A stretch of 34,401 nt of DNA from JBBIJR01 sp037445875 (GCA_037445875.1 JBBIJR010000036.1:1-34401), one strand, 5' to 3'. Numbered from the stretch's first letter, positions 1 to 8,728 are shown. The notes: generated by a model from the sequence alone, not told the origin. Numbers and translations: made by a program.

Positions 1-1029
1 CACAACGCGTGAAGCCGCTTTGCGGAGTCTGTTCATCACAGCCAGCCCGACCTCACGTGCCTCGATGCCTTCCACGAGGATGGTATCGACTCCTTCGTAA
101 TCGAGTTCCCGGAGCAAGCGGTACAGGTTTCGGGCAATCGAGGACGGAGAACTTCCGGCGAAGACCGTGAGAGTGTTTGGATATCTTCGCCGCCTGTTGG
201 TCGAGATCACTCCCGCCACGGTCCCGCTTGTCCGTTCCGTGAGCCGTCGGATGGCGGCGGCAACCCGGCGAGCGCGTCCCTCGACGAGGATCAAACGCGC
301 TTTGGGCGCGTAGTGGCGGTACTTCATGCCGGGCGATCGTACGGCACGGTGGGTTGGGGCGTGCGATGCGGCACCGCGATCGAGCCTCACGCGACCGATA
401 ACACGGCGGAGTTGTCCCACCGAGATGCGGCCCGGTCGAAGAACGACGGGTATGGCGGACGTGAGGTCGATGACGGTTGATTCGAGGCCCAGGGGCGCGA
501 CGCCTCCGTCCACGAGGCAATCGATACGTCCCTGCAGATCGTCCAGGACGTGTGCGGCGGTCGTCGGGCTGGGACTGCCGGAGCGATTGGCCGAAGGCGC
601 GGCGATCGGGACGCCGGCCGCGCGGATGAGAGCCAGAGCAATTGGATGACGGGGCATGCGGACGGCCACGGTATCAAGACCGGCGGTAACGGCTTTCGGC
701 ACGGCGTGAGACCTGGGCAGGATCAGCGTCAACGGTCCGGGCCAGAAACGGCAGGCCAGCCGTTCGGCCACCGGCGGCCATGTACGTACCAACGTTCGGG
801 CCTGTCGCCGCGATGCCACGTGGACGATAAGGGGATTATCGCCCGGCCGTCCTTTTGCACGAAAGATGCGGCGGACGGCCTTTGCGGACAACGCATCGGC
901 GCCCAACCCATAGACCGTCTCCGTGGGAAACGCAACGGTTCCTCCGGAAACCAGAACGGCCGCGGCCTCACGGATCCTGGACGACTGAGGACGCCCCGGG
1001 TGAATGACGATGCGCCGGGTTCGTTTCAT
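1..1029 (-). CDS. sua5: L-threonylcarbamoyladenylate synthase, Sua5 type (3' end outside window)
   Basis: Makes threonylcarbamoyl-AMP from threonine, bicarbonate and ATP, the first step of the t6A37 modification on ANN-decoding tRNAs; cytosolic. The frame is open from an ATG at 1029 to the window edge (343 codons, no stop), close to the usual length of about 340-350 for the long Sua5 form, so only a few residues should be missing. Seen: FPTETVYGLGA at residues 34-44, KGRPGDNPL at 59-67 and PSANRSG around 150 mark the YrdC domain. The linker SPGMKYRHYAPKA around residue 225 leads into the C-terminal Sua5 domain. The start is supported by the normal spacing to the YrdC fold; no strong ribosome site is seen. 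It is divergent from the broken toxin-antitoxin pair across a gap of about 115 bp. The family assignment is firm; the exact C-terminus cannot be seen. Confidence 0.93.
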   Translation of the reverse strand, partial: MKRTRRIVIHPGRPQSSRIREAAAVLVSGGTVAFPTETVYGLGADALSAKAVRRIFRAKGRPGDNPLIVHVASRRQARTLVRTWPPVAERLACRFWPGPLTLILPRSHAVPKAVTAGLDTVAVRMPRHPIALALIRAAGVPIAAPSANRSGSPSPTTAAHVLDDLQGRIDCLVDGGVAPLGLESTVIDLTSAIPVVLRPGRISVGQLRRVIGRVRLDRGAASHAPTHRAVRSPGMKYRHYAPKARLILVEGRARRVAAAIRRLTERTSGTVAGVISTNRRRRYPNTLTVFAGSSPSSIARNLYRLLRELDYEGVDTILVEGIEAREVGLAVMNRLRKAASRVV

Positions 1030-1145
1030 AGCAGCCAACGTACGCATATCCGATCATTAAGTGAAGCAGAAAGGTTTTGACTGGAATGATATACTTATGG
1101 TGATGCCGAGTATTGCCGGGAGTAACACCCGAATGAGGAGTCGGA

Positions 1146-1386
1146 TTGGCCGAGAATTTGTCGCTCAAACTCAAGGACGAGGTATTCAAAAAGACCGAGG
1201 AAATCGTCGACCGGCTTGACGTCTCGCGCAACGCCTACATCAACGTATGCGGTCGAGTTCTACAATACGATGATGGAGCGCAAATTGATCCGGGCCAGGC
1301 TTGTCAAGGAGTCGAAAGCCGTGTACCGCACTTCGCTGGACGTCCTGCAGGAGTTCGAGCGCCTCGAGGACGAACTGCCCGAATGA
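1146..1386 (+). pseudogene. MazE-like antitoxin, broken by a one-base frameshift
   Basis: Antitoxin half of a MazEF-like pair. The start is TTG at 1146, preceded by GAGGAG at about 1134. The first 33 codons encode AENLSLKLKDEVFKK and then DRLDVSRNAYIN, typical of ribbon-helix-helix antitoxins. At about 1243-1247 (AACGTATGCGG) the frame changes by one extra base. The next frame continues sensibly (VEFYNTMMERKLIRARLVKE and onward to LEDELPE) to a TGA at 1384-1386. The total length, 241 bases, is one more than a multiple of three, as expected for a single-base insertion in an antitoxin of about 79 residues. Its stop overlaps the toxin start (ATGA), the usual coupled arrangement. Inference: inactive as read, unless the extra base is a sequencing error. 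Confidence 0.8.
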
Positions 1387-1724
1387 GGCCGAAGAAATCC
1401 TGCGTCTACACGGCCGATCTGAATCCGCGATCCGGGAGGGAGCCCGGCATAATCCGGCCGGTCGTCGTCATTCAAACGGATCCCCTCAATCTTGTTCATC
1501 CGAGCACGTTGATCTGTCCGATCACGAGCAACGTCCACCCGGGGTCGGGCTTGTTGCGTGTGCACTTGCGCAAAGGAGAGGCGTGATTGCCCCGATCCTC
1601 GGACATCCTCGTGGACCAGATTCGAGCTATCGACAATCGAAGGTTCGTGAAAGAACTCGGCGAAATCCACGATCGCAGCAAGCTAAGACTGCTGGACAAT
1701 CTGAGGATCGTGGTGTTGGAGTGA
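1383..1724 (+). pseudogene. MazF/PemK-type endoribonuclease toxin with in-frame TGA
   Basis: MazF-family toxins cut mRNA and are held in check by the neighbouring antitoxin. The start ATG at 1383 overlaps the antitoxin stop. The first 67 codons give a recognisable MazF core (VYTADLNPRSGREPG, IRPVVVIQTD, STLICPITSNV, LLRVHLRKGEA). An in-frame TGA lies at 1584-1586, where the family normally has a glycine codon (GEAG), so a GGA-to-TGA change would explain it. The same frame then continues to the expected C-terminus (SDILVDQIRAIDNRRF through LRIVVLE) and stops at 1722-1724, giving the usual total of about 112 residues. Both partners of the pair are therefore broken, consistent with toxin loss after or before antitoxin loss, or with sequence error. 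Confidence 0.82.
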
Positions 1725-1729
1725 ATCGG

Positions 1730-4240
1730 TCAGCCGATGCGGGCCACGACAAGGGTGATGTCGTCGCTCTGCTCGGCCGGGCCGCAGAATTGCCGGACGT
1801 CCGCAATGACCCGTTGGGTCAACGCTTCGGATGACAAACCGGGATGGGACTGGACCAGCCGGTAGAGCCGGTCGTCTCCATATTCCTCGCGTTCCCCGTT
1901 CATCGCCTCCGTGATTCCGTCCGTATAAAACACGAACGTGTTTCCCCGCTCGACGGGTTTGGTCTGTTCCTCGAGTTGTTGTTCAAACACCTCATTGGGT
2001 GCTAGGCCGACTCCTATGCCTCTGCACTGGATCAGATTAAAGGTGCCGTTCAACATGGCGATCAGAGGATTGTGTCCTGCCCGGCAGACGGAGATCGTTC
2101 GGCGATCGAGATCGAGGAGAGCCAGGATCAAGGTGACGAAGGACTGGCGGTCCATGCTGTGGAACATCTGGCGATTGACTTCGAGGAGGATTTCCCGCGG
2201 CGTGCGGTACAACCGGCTCGCCATCTGGATCATGCCCTGTATGCGCGACATGTAAAGCGCCGCCGACGCGCCTTTACCGGATACATCTCCGATGGCGACC
2301 AGCAGCTGCCGCTCCGACAGAGGGATGTAGTCGTAATAATCGCCGCCGACCGATAGGGCAGGAATCGACGTTCCGAAAATGTCGAGACCGTGCAGCCGGG
2401 GGCTTTCCCGAGGAAGCAGGTGCTGCTGAATGCGGCGGGCGACACTCAATTCGTTCTCCAATCTCGCCTTTTCCAGTTCTTCCTTGTGCAGGCGGGCATT
2501 CTCGATCGCGATACCCGCTTGCGAAGCCACCGTGGTCAACAGGTCGAGGTCTTCCTGAGAATACGGTTTCCCGGACATCTTGGGTCCCAGGTACATGACA
2601 CCTATGAGCCGATCCTGCTTGAACAGAGGAACCGCCAACACGACGCCGCACTCACGAATGCAGGACGATTCGGACGGGCGCATGTGCAATTCGCTGAAAT
2701 TGACTTCGTACATCGTCTGAGGGGAACGCGAGTGGGCCAGCCGTTCCACAATGCCTCCCGGTTCGGCGGAAAAATCGCATCGGCCGGTCCGCACTCCCTG
2801 GTCGACGTACGCCGCCGGTTCTTTCTTGTCGGGATCGTACAGACAGACGGCCATGCGCTCGACGTGCATGGTCGTTGTCATGGTCTGAATGACTTTGTGA
2901 AGAATCTCGTCCAGACGGATCAGAGAGGGCAGTTCCTGAGAGAAACGGAGGAGGGCCTTCTGATAGTCATACCGTTCCCGAAAGAACCGGCGGTCCACCA
3001 CCTCCTGGATGCGGTCCTTGATCGGTGCAAAGAGGAGGGCGGTCGCGATCAGAATACCTGCGTTCACGAGTCCACTTTGCTCGAACGTACCCAGCCAATG
3101 TTCGACGATGTAGCCGGTCACGTAGAGTACGGCCAGGTACAGCAGAGCGATATGGGCCGTCGCCAGAGCGTAAACAAGGCTCCGACGGACAATGATCTCG
3201 ATGTCCATGATGCGATACCGGAAGATCGAGTACCCGAACGAGAGCGGAATCAAAGCAACAACGATCGTTCCGACCAGGAATTCCGGATGGTTGATGAAGA
3301 CGACGGGCACGACCATAACGACGACGGCCAGGTATACGAATCCAAGCAGGCCGATTGCCGTTCCCACAAGAATGCTCGTCAGCGGCCTGCGCCGGTTTCG
3401 GTCCTCGATGGAAAAATAGCTGTGGCAGAAGATCCCGTATCCTACGCCCATTTGAGTAAAGAAGAGAAAGAACCCGAGTCCCGAGAACTGATGGTACAGC
3501 ACAACCGATACGATCGGTGTCAAAGCGACGAGGACGGAGACCGTATAGATCAGCGGAACCAACCAGCGGCGAACCTCGACCCTGCCTTTTTCGTAGGGAA
3601 AGCGGATGAAGAAATGGATAAAAAAAGCCGGGAACAGGGCCAGCGCCGGTATCAGGTTGGTCAGCCAGAAAATGGCCAGACCGCCCCGATAGTCCACACT
3701 TCCGAAAAACACCACACCGCCGACGACGAAGACCAGCGCCGCTGCGGTCGCCATTCGGAAAAAAAGCCGTGGCACACGGTCGGTCGGTCGCGATACACCG
3801 ACGATCAAGCCGATGACGAGGAAGCTGAAACCGAGAACGGAGAATGCGAAGTAAACGGGATTATACGAACGAATGATCTGAAGGGGAAAGCGCTTGACAA
3901 CTCCAGCCCGTTCCACCGAGTAGATCAATGTGTCCTGCTCGCGTGCTTTGTTGATGATGGACTGCGCATGGAACGGTGAGCGGATCAGGGTGTCGTTGAT
4001 GGCGACAAGAATGTCGTTCTCGTGAATGCCCGCAAGGTCGGCCACGCCTCCCTGCAGGATATTCCGAATGAAAATGCGGCGCTTTCCTTCGACCTCCTCT
4101 TCGACCCACAGGCACTGGTCATTGGAGACACGGCGCAAGATGAAGGTGTCCACGAAAAAGAACAGACTGGTCGCGAAGACATACACGGCCACCATCCAAA
4201 AAATCGTCTTGAGCAAAACCGGGCGGTTCTTGATGTTCAT
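1730..4240 (-). CDS. Membrane PDZ-GAF-PP2C (SpoIIE/RsbU-type) serine/threonine phosphatase
   Basis: Probable membrane-bound PP2C phosphatase that would dephosphorylate an anti-sigma-factor antagonist or similar partner. Order seen in the 836 residues: one membrane helix at 8-32; a PDZ-like segment at about 45-120 (GGVADLAGIHENDILVAIND); a cluster of membrane helices at about 130-400; a GAF domain at about 420-590; a linker helix containing the RIQQHLLPRE signature; the SpoIIE phosphatase domain at about 610-836. Metal-binding and catalytic motifs are intact: VGGDYYDY 631-638, GDVSGKG 651-657, FYTDGITEA near 774 and SDDITLVV near 826. It lies 18 bp behind the aldo/keto reductase on the same strand, so they are probably cotranscribed. 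No anti-sigma partner is adjacent. The substrate is unknown; the family assignment is secure. Confidence 0.92.
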   Translation of the reverse strand: MNIKNRPVLLKTIFWMVAVYVFATSLFFFVDTFILRRVSNDQCLWVEEEVEGKRRIFIRNILQGGVADLAGIHENDILVAINDTLIRSPFHAQSIINKAREQDTLIYSVERAGVVKRFPLQIIRSYNPVYFAFSVLGFSFLVIGLIVGVSRPTDRVPRLFFRMATAAALVFVVGGVVFFGSVDYRGGLAIFWLTNLIPALALFPAFFIHFFIRFPYEKGRVEVRRWLVPLIYTVSVLVALTPIVSVVLYHQFSGLGFFLFFTQMGVGYGIFCHSYFSIEDRNRRRPLTSILVGTAIGLLGFVYLAVVVMVVPVVFINHPEFLVGTIVVALIPLSFGYSIFRYRIMDIEIIVRRSLVYALATAHIALLYLAVLYVTGYIVEHWLGTFEQSGLVNAGILIATALLFAPIKDRIQEVVDRRFFRERYDYQKALLRFSQELPSLIRLDEILHKVIQTMTTTMHVERMAVCLYDPDKKEPAAYVDQGVRTGRCDFSAEPGGIVERLAHSRSPQTMYEVNFSELHMRPSESSCIRECGVVLAVPLFKQDRLIGVMYLGPKMSGKPYSQEDLDLLTTVASQAGIAIENARLHKEELEKARLENELSVARRIQQHLLPRESPRLHGLDIFGTSIPALSVGGDYYDYIPLSERQLLVAIGDVSGKGASAALYMSRIQGMIQMASRLYRTPREILLEVNRQMFHSMDRQSFVTLILALLDLDRRTISVCRAGHNPLIAMLNGTFNLIQCRGIGVGLAPNEVFEQQLEEQTKPVERGNTFVFYTDGITEAMNGEREEYGDDRLYRLVQSHPGLSSEALTQRVIADVRQFCGPAEQSDDITLVVARIG

Positions 4241-4258
4241 AGTGGTGCGGTGTGGTGA

Positions 4259-5659
4259 TTACGGATAGACCAACGTCTGAAATTTGTGGATGATTTGCAA
4301 GGCTTCGACATCCGGGAGGCCCGGCGCTCCCATCGAGTCTTCCACATAGGCCGGGGATCGCATGCCGTTGAGGACGGAGGACACGCCATCGAGCTGCAGG
4401 AGGAGAGAAAGCGCGATCCGACTGAGGGGCTCGTTGGAGTGCGGATAGCCGGCGTCGTACAGCAGCGCACGGGCCCGGTCCGACTGCGGCTGCGCCGCAG
4501 ACTGGAGATACCGTTCGATGCCCTCCACCGCGGCATTGACGCCCGCGATGAACGATTTCTTCCACGGGGCCCAGCCGGGGTGCCCGCGGAACCGTGCATC
4601 TGTCTCCCGGAGCCACTTCGTGACGGGCGGAATGATATACCGTTCCATCACCGGGTCCCAGTAGTCGCGTGAAGGCAGGTCGAGGGCGATGGTGCGGAGG
4701 TACTCCACGAGACCTTCATGGTCCCGTCCGAATAGCACATTCTCGAATTGCTTCCGAAAGACCTCTTCCGAATCTCCCAGGGGACGGAGTACTTCGTCGA
4801 TCCGTTCGGGCCCCGGCGGGGCGTATCCCGGCTTGACGAAATCTGCGAGCCGGACGAGCTGATTATCGTAAAAAGCATTGATCGGCCGGTTGAGCAGCAC
4901 GCCGAGTTCATGCTCGCGGCAGAACTCCAGCGCAGTCATCCCGTCGTTCGTCGGGAAAACGCAGCCGCCTGCTTCGTAGAGGTTCATGGGCATTTCCACC
5001 ACGCGGAACCGGTGATCGGAAGAGAGTTCGCGGGCGATAGCGAGGCAGCGCTCCACGCTCGTACGCGCCCGGTCCTGTCCGTGGAGAGCGAAATTGTTGG
5101 AACTGATCCCATAGGCGTGTATACGTCCCGAAGCGACACATGATTCAAGGAACTCAAACGCCTTCCAGATGCGCCGGTAGAATTCGTCCAGGACTTCGTC
5201 CGTAATGGGGGACTGGTGGGCGGTGTAGTTGATATAGTACTCCGGATTGTGAATCAGGTACACGTCAACATAGTCCGTTGCCAGACGTTTCAGCGAGCGG
5301 TCGATCTGGGTTTCGAGGAAGTCCGGGTGGATGTTGTGCCAGAGGTCGTTGGCGTAGCGGACGGTGTCGGGGAACTCCCGTTCGCGGGCGAGCTCCATGT
5401 TCTGGCCCTGGATGTATCCTCCTTTCGTGACGACGATGACCTCATCGCGCTTATAGTCCTGGAGGACACGGCCGATGAGGAGTTCGGAGAGGCCGTCGCC
5501 GTAATTGGCGGAGGTATCGATCAGGTTGCCGCCTCTGTCGAGATAGGTGCGCAGGGCCCGTTCGTGGACCGGGTTGCCTTCGTTGATGCGGTACGAGCCA
5601 AAACCCATTACGTGGCACATCAGGCCGGTCGAGCCGAGCGGACGAAAGGAGTTGGACAT
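4259..5659 (-). CDS. Aldo/keto reductase family protein with long C-terminal extension
   Basis: NAD(P)H-dependent oxidoreductase of the aldo/keto reductase superfamily; physiological substrate unknown. The catalytic tetrad is visible: D48 and Y53 (NLIDTSANYGDG), K79 (VVTKGGYI) and H137 (VYLIHNPEYY). The protein is 466 residues, clearly longer than the usual 300-340. The extra sequence after about residue 330 resembles the iron-sulfur-less long AKRs found in some bacteria but contains no cysteine cluster that I can see. The ATG start at 5659 has a GGAG-like element just upstream (gggagaat on the plus strand is not it; the start is chosen by N-terminal alignment, RPLGSTGL). It ends in TAA and is followed after 18 bp by the PP2C phosphatase. 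Confidence 0.9.
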   Translation of the reverse strand: MSNSFRPLGSTGLMCHVMGFGSYRINEGNPVHERALRTYLDRGGNLIDTSANYGDGLSELLIGRVLQDYKRDEVIVVTKGGYIQGQNMELAREREFPDTVRYANDLWHNIHPDFLETQIDRSLKRLATDYVDVYLIHNPEYYINYTAHQSPITDEVLDEFYRRIWKAFEFLESCVASGRIHAYGISSNNFALHGQDRARTSVERCLAIARELSSDHRFRVVEMPMNLYEAGGCVFPTNDGMTALEFCREHELGVLLNRPINAFYDNQLVRLADFVKPGYAPPGPERIDEVLRPLGDSEEVFRKQFENVLFGRDHEGLVEYLRTIALDLPSRDYWDPVMERYIIPPVTKWLRETDARFRGHPGWAPWKKSFIAGVNAAVEGIERYLQSAAQPQSDRARALLYDAGYPHSNEPLSRIALSLLLQLDGVSSVLNGMRSPAYVEDSMGAPGLPDVEALQIIHKFQTLVYP

Positions 5660-5674
5660 GGGAGAATATCAATT

Positions 5675-5702
5675 ATCAATGAACAATAATCAATGAACAA
5701 TG
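5675..5702. repeat. Tandem 14-mer repeat upstream of the aldo/keto reductase
   Basis: ATCAATGAACAATA is followed directly by ATCAATGAACAATG, 13 of 14 bases identical, with a shorter related piece just before it. It sits 16 bp upstream of the aldo/keto reductase start. A loosely similar repeat lies at 7872-7906. Confidence 0.6.
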
Positions 5703-5815
5703 CCCCCCGGGTTACTGTTCGCCGAGCGGCTGGTGGAGCGGCGCACTTTCCCTCCGGCGCTGCTTGCTTGTTGCGGGTCGAAGTCGCCAGAAGTGCGTTT
5801 TCATCGCAAGGAGAT

Positions 5816-5960
5816 GCAAACACGACACAGCTTCAATGGCAGTGTTTCTGGGATATCGGGGAACGGCACCATGCGCGTTCTGGACATCTCTGTCAATGCC
5901 CACGAATTCGGTCACACGATCGGCATGGGGTCTCTTTGATCTGATGAAGGCAGGACCCGC
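5816..5960 (+). other. Intergenic stretch 5703-5995, possible metalloprotease remnant
   Basis: The 336-bp gap between the aldo/keto reductase and the DinB-like gene holds no intact gene. In one plus-strand frame it reads SVNAHEFGHTIGMG (the HEFGH is at 5901-5915) and then hits a TGA at 5937-5939. HExxHxxG is the zinc-binding signature of metzincin-like and M6 peptidases, but the third ligand and the rest of the domain are absent. Shifting the frame by one base gives LFDLMKAG. Best read as a short decayed fragment, or as chance. Confidence 0.25.
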
Positions 5961-5995
5961 TCATCTTCGACCGTCCAGTGGAGGCGGCCTGTTTT

Positions 5996-6526
5996 CTACT
6001 CCGCGCCCGGCAACCGTTGTCCGTTGCCCATGTCAACAATCTCTTGGATCTGCGCCAGGTGTCGATCCGTGTGGGCGATCAGGAAATGAAGCCAGTCCAG
6101 CTTCGTCATCTCGCCCAGATAGGGGTGCTGCCATGTTTGTCCGTCAAACGCTATTTCGCCCGGTTCGACGGCCGCCTTGATCTTCGCGTTCAGTTGCTCC
6201 ATGGCGGTTCGGGCCTGTTCAAGCGTGTGAAAACGCCCCGTTGGGCGCACGCCCTCGGGAGAGGAATACTTCCGGGTCCTGTCCGGAAGATACCGGTTGA
6301 TGACCGAACGGCCCACCGCTTCCGGCGGCCGCTCCATGCGCTGTGTGACGGGTGCCCGCAGTATCCGAAGCACTCCCGTATTGACCACATAGAGGTGCTC
6401 GATGCAGTCGAGCGCGCTCCACGAATCCGGTGTCAGGCGCTTCCGAGCGGTGTCGTCGTCGAGGGCAACCAGGACCTTGTCGAGCCGACTCAGACAAGCG
6501 ATCAGCGTCAACTGTAGATCTGTCAA
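5996..6526 (-). CDS. DinB-superfamily protein (DinB_2-like)
   Basis: Four-helix-bundle protein of the DinB/YfiT superfamily, 176 residues. These proteins bind a divalent metal through conserved histidines, and many act as thiol-dependent transferases; the role here is unknown. Seen: SWSALDCIEHLYVVNTGV at about residues 36-53 holds the first metal-ligand histidine. LHFLIAHTDRHLAQI, near residues 146-160, holds the second pair. The spacing and length fit the family. The ATG at 6526 is preceded by a modest GGAA-rich region. It lies in a run of minus-strand genes but is separated from the Rieske-flavodoxin gene upstream by 68 bp, and it ends in TAG. A second, unrelated-in-detail DinB-like gene lies at 27666. 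Confidence 0.85.
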   Translation of the reverse strand: MTDLQLTLIACLSRLDKVLVALDDDTARKRLTPDSWSALDCIEHLYVVNTGVLRILRAPVTQRMERPPEAVGRSVINRYLPDRTRKYSSPEGVRPTGRFHTLEQARTAMEQLNAKIKAAVEPGEIAFDGQTWQHPYLGEMTKLDWLHFLIAHTDRHLAQIQEIVDMGNGQRLPGAE

Positions 6527-6594
6527 TAAGCGTTCCTTCCCGTTAGGGGGTTGCTCCGTTCTCGCGTACGCGTGACACGGGTAGTCTTATCCTT

Positions 6595-7731
6595 TCACAG
6601 AGCAAAATCCGCCTCCCCTCCTCTCGCCTTCGACGGCGCGTCGCTGATCTTCGGCAGGGGGATGGCCACCCGCTCGCACGGTTTGGCCTTGATCTGCCGC
6701 GACAACCAGACGGCATTTTCCATCAGTTCCTTTACCGAGCGGTCGATGAACTTTGATTTTCCGAAAACCTGCACGTTGTGTTCCATGTCCTCCGAGATCC
6801 AGCCGCGACTCCATCCTACGAAACTGAACGGCGGAAAGATGAAACCGAGTTCGGTGAAGAACGTCTGCATCTGGCCTGCGACCTGCTGGATATTGTCCTG
6901 ACCGCCGGTGATGATAAAGGCCGCCACCTTGTCGCGGATGAGCACGCGGTCCTTCAGGGTGATCTGATTCTGTACGCAGTTGAGCCGCTCGGCCATCTTG
7001 TAGTAGAGCGACGACGCGTTGCCCCACCGGATCGGCGTCGAGACGATCACGATGTCAGCCCAGAGGACCATCGCACGGTAGACTTCGTTCATTCCGTCGT
7101 TGGGGTCCATTTCCGAGATGGAGCACGGCCACGTGCAGGCGTTTTCGTGCTGGCTGTAGTATCCCTCGCAGTGGCGAAACATGAGTTCGCGCAGTCTCAG
7201 CAGCTTCGTCTCGGCCCCGAAGGCCTCCCGTGCATGATCCAGCGCTTTCTCCAGTGCCTGTTCCGACGTACTGACACGCGGCAGGTTCTCGTTGAAATTG
7301 GTCGTGGAAAGGCCGAGCACGTTTAGCGACGAAGGGGAGGTCTGGTAGTGTAGTTCCTCCAAATCGAGCAGAGGCCGTTCATCGTGTTGCGCCTTGTGGG
7401 CTTTGAGCACGGGTTTGGCACTGACGAGGATCTTTCCTTTTTCCAGTTTCACTTCGTACCGGCTCTGCTGGTCTTTGTAACCGGGCGGTGCGCTGCCGGT
7501 CTTCACATCATACTCCCAGCCGTGCCACGGACACGTCACGTACCACCCGTCGTATTTTTTTTCGACCCGTCCCTTTCCCAGCGGTCCGCCCTTGTGGAGA
7601 CAGGCGTTGCCCAGAGCCGAGATCACTCCGTCGTAATGAAATAGCGCCACGCGCACGCCCCGAACGGTCACCACGGTATGCGAACCCGGAGGCAGGTCGG
7701 CGGCATCAAGCACTTCGATGAAGTCGCTCAT
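6595..7731 (-). CDS. Rieske [2Fe-2S] domain fused to NADPH-dependent FMN reductase/flavodoxin-like domain
   Basis: Predicted soluble redox protein with two electron-carrying modules in one chain (378 residues from the ATG at 7731). The N-terminal Rieske ferredoxin domain covers about 1-110, with cluster ligands C44-x-H46 (ACLHKGGPLG) and C67-x2-H70 (TCPWHGWEYD). A linker of about 25 residues leads to a flavodoxin-fold flavin reductase domain at about 135-340 (GLSTTNFNEN; ADIVIVSTPIRWGNASS; FIITGGQDN). Family knowledge suggests electrons pass between FMN and the 2Fe-2S cluster; donor and acceptor are unknown. An ATG at 7743 is also in frame, but ATGAGG there makes a good ribosome site for the second ATG, so 7731 is preferred. 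The fusion of these two modules is uncommon. It stands alone between the cyclase and DinB-like genes. Confidence 0.88.
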   Translation of the reverse strand: MSDFIEVLDAADLPPGSHTVVTVRGVRVALFHYDGVISALGNACLHKGGPLGKGRVEKKYDGWYVTCPWHGWEYDVKTGSAPPGYKDQQSRYEVKLEKGKILVSAKPVLKAHKAQHDERPLLDLEELHYQTSPSSLNVLGLSTTNFNENLPRVSTSEQALEKALDHAREAFGAETKLLRLRELMFRHCEGYYSQHENACTWPCSISEMDPNDGMNEVYRAMVLWADIVIVSTPIRWGNASSLYYKMAERLNCVQNQITLKDRVLIRDKVAAFIITGGQDNIQQVAGQMQTFFTELGFIFPPFSFVGWSRGWISEDMEHNVQVFGKSKFIDRSVKELMENAVWLSRQIKAKPCERVAIPLPKISDAPSKARGGEADFAL

Positions 7732-7871
7732 GATCAGCCTCATCTATGTAAATGAAGAAAAAGGTTACTTGATAAACTGCCGTCGCCGCGCAAAATTCCC
7801 CGCGGCCGGCACTGGCCCAGGCGAGATTTAATAATAGATGGCTGGCTGCTACTCAGGAGGCGGGATTGGAA

Positions 7872-7906
7872 TGTTAACTGTTCACTGTTAACTGCTAATT
7901 GTTCAC
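7872..7906. repeat. Short repeated TGTTAACTG/GTTCAC motif
   Basis: TGTTAACTGTTCAC (7872-7885) is followed by TGTTAACTGCTAATTGTTCAC (7886-7906). The second unit overlaps the end of the cyclase gene, whose last codons AAC AAT TAG lie inside it. It resembles low-complexity AACAATT-type intergenic repeats, and there is a related one at 5675. Confidence 0.5.
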
Positions 7907-8728
7907 GCGCATGTAGTCATTGATGGACTTGAGGTGAGATGCGTCTGCGGTCAAACGCCTGAGCATACTCTGGCATTCGCGGCGTTTGGGCGAAGCCAGC
8001 GTCGGAGACAGGCGGTAGAGACGAACCGGTTCCGAGACGCCGCGCAGATTGTACGCACTGATGAAACGCAGGAGAAAACGCTCATCCATCGCGTTCATCC
8101 GGTCCCAAACGGTTTTCTTGCGCCGGCCGGTCAACTCCCGGTCGGTTGCCTGTCTCCACAACCGGTTGTAATCGGTTCGCAGCAGGCGGTGGCAGAGCAG
8201 TTCGTACGTGTGCTGGGAAACGATCATCCGTGTGCGGTCGTGTTCCTTTGTGACGGATTCGACCCGGGCGGCGATATTGATGCAGTCTCCGATGTACGTT
8301 TCGATCGCCGGGTTTTCCCCTGTACTGTCCGTCGAGGTCACACGCCACACCGCGCCGCTGTCCAGGCCGATGCCGAATCCCACGTCGGCGACGCGCCGGT
8401 GTTTTCTGCGGTTGTACTCCTCGAACAGCAGAGGGAGCTTGTTGAACAGCATGATGCCGGCGAGGTACGCGTCGATGAAATGCCGGCTCCGCGAGAGGAA
8501 GACCGCGAGGACGCCGTCGCCGGTGCTGTTGATGTACAAACAGCGGGGATCGCCCGACCCGCACGCCAGCGTACAGGTTTCCACACAGGTGCGGTAAAAG
8601 TGGGAGAGAAAGTCGCAAAAAAGACGGTGGGTGGACGTCGAGCTTTCACTGTCCTTCAGGTTGGGCGTAAAATTGCGTATATCGACGATGACAATGCTGG
8701 CGTCAAGGCTCTGGTAGTGACTCGCCAC
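7895..8728 (-). CDS. Class III adenylate/guanylate cyclase catalytic domain protein
   Basis: Nucleotidyl cyclase of 277 residues, essentially a single soluble catalytic domain with no receiver, PAS or membrane part. The metal-binding aspartates D16 (VIVDIRNFTP) and D71 (NSTGDGVLAVF) are both present. The transition-state pair N151 and R155 is also present in GDCINIAARVE. An insert between residues 126 and 145 and a C-terminal tail of about 70 residues distinguish it from the shortest members. The substrate (ATP or GTP) cannot be called from motifs alone. The start is a GTG at 8728 with GGAGG about 11 bases upstream; the frame is closed by a TAG not far upstream, so little extension is possible. 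It ends in TAG. Its 5' side faces the cupin gene on the same strand, 179 bp away. Confidence 0.87.
   Translation of the reverse strand: MASHYQSLDASIVIVDIRNFTPNLKDSESSTSTHRLFCDFLSHFYRTCVETCTLACGSGDPRCLYINSTGDGVLAVFLSRSRHFIDAYLAGIMLFNKLPLLFEEYNRRKHRRVADVGFGIGLDSGAVWRVTSTDSTGENPAIETYIGDCINIAARVESVTKEHDRTRMIVSQHTYELLCHRLLRTDYNRLWRQATDRELTGRRKKTVWDRMNAMDERFLLRFISAYNLRGVSEPVRLYRLSPTLASPKRRECQSMLRRLTADASHLKSINDYMRVNN

Noticed and set aside
2390..3979. Long plus-strand open frame of over 500 codons
   Set aside because: It is antisense to the PP2C phosphatase, has a charged, low-complexity composition and no recognisable domain; the opposite strand is clearly the gene.
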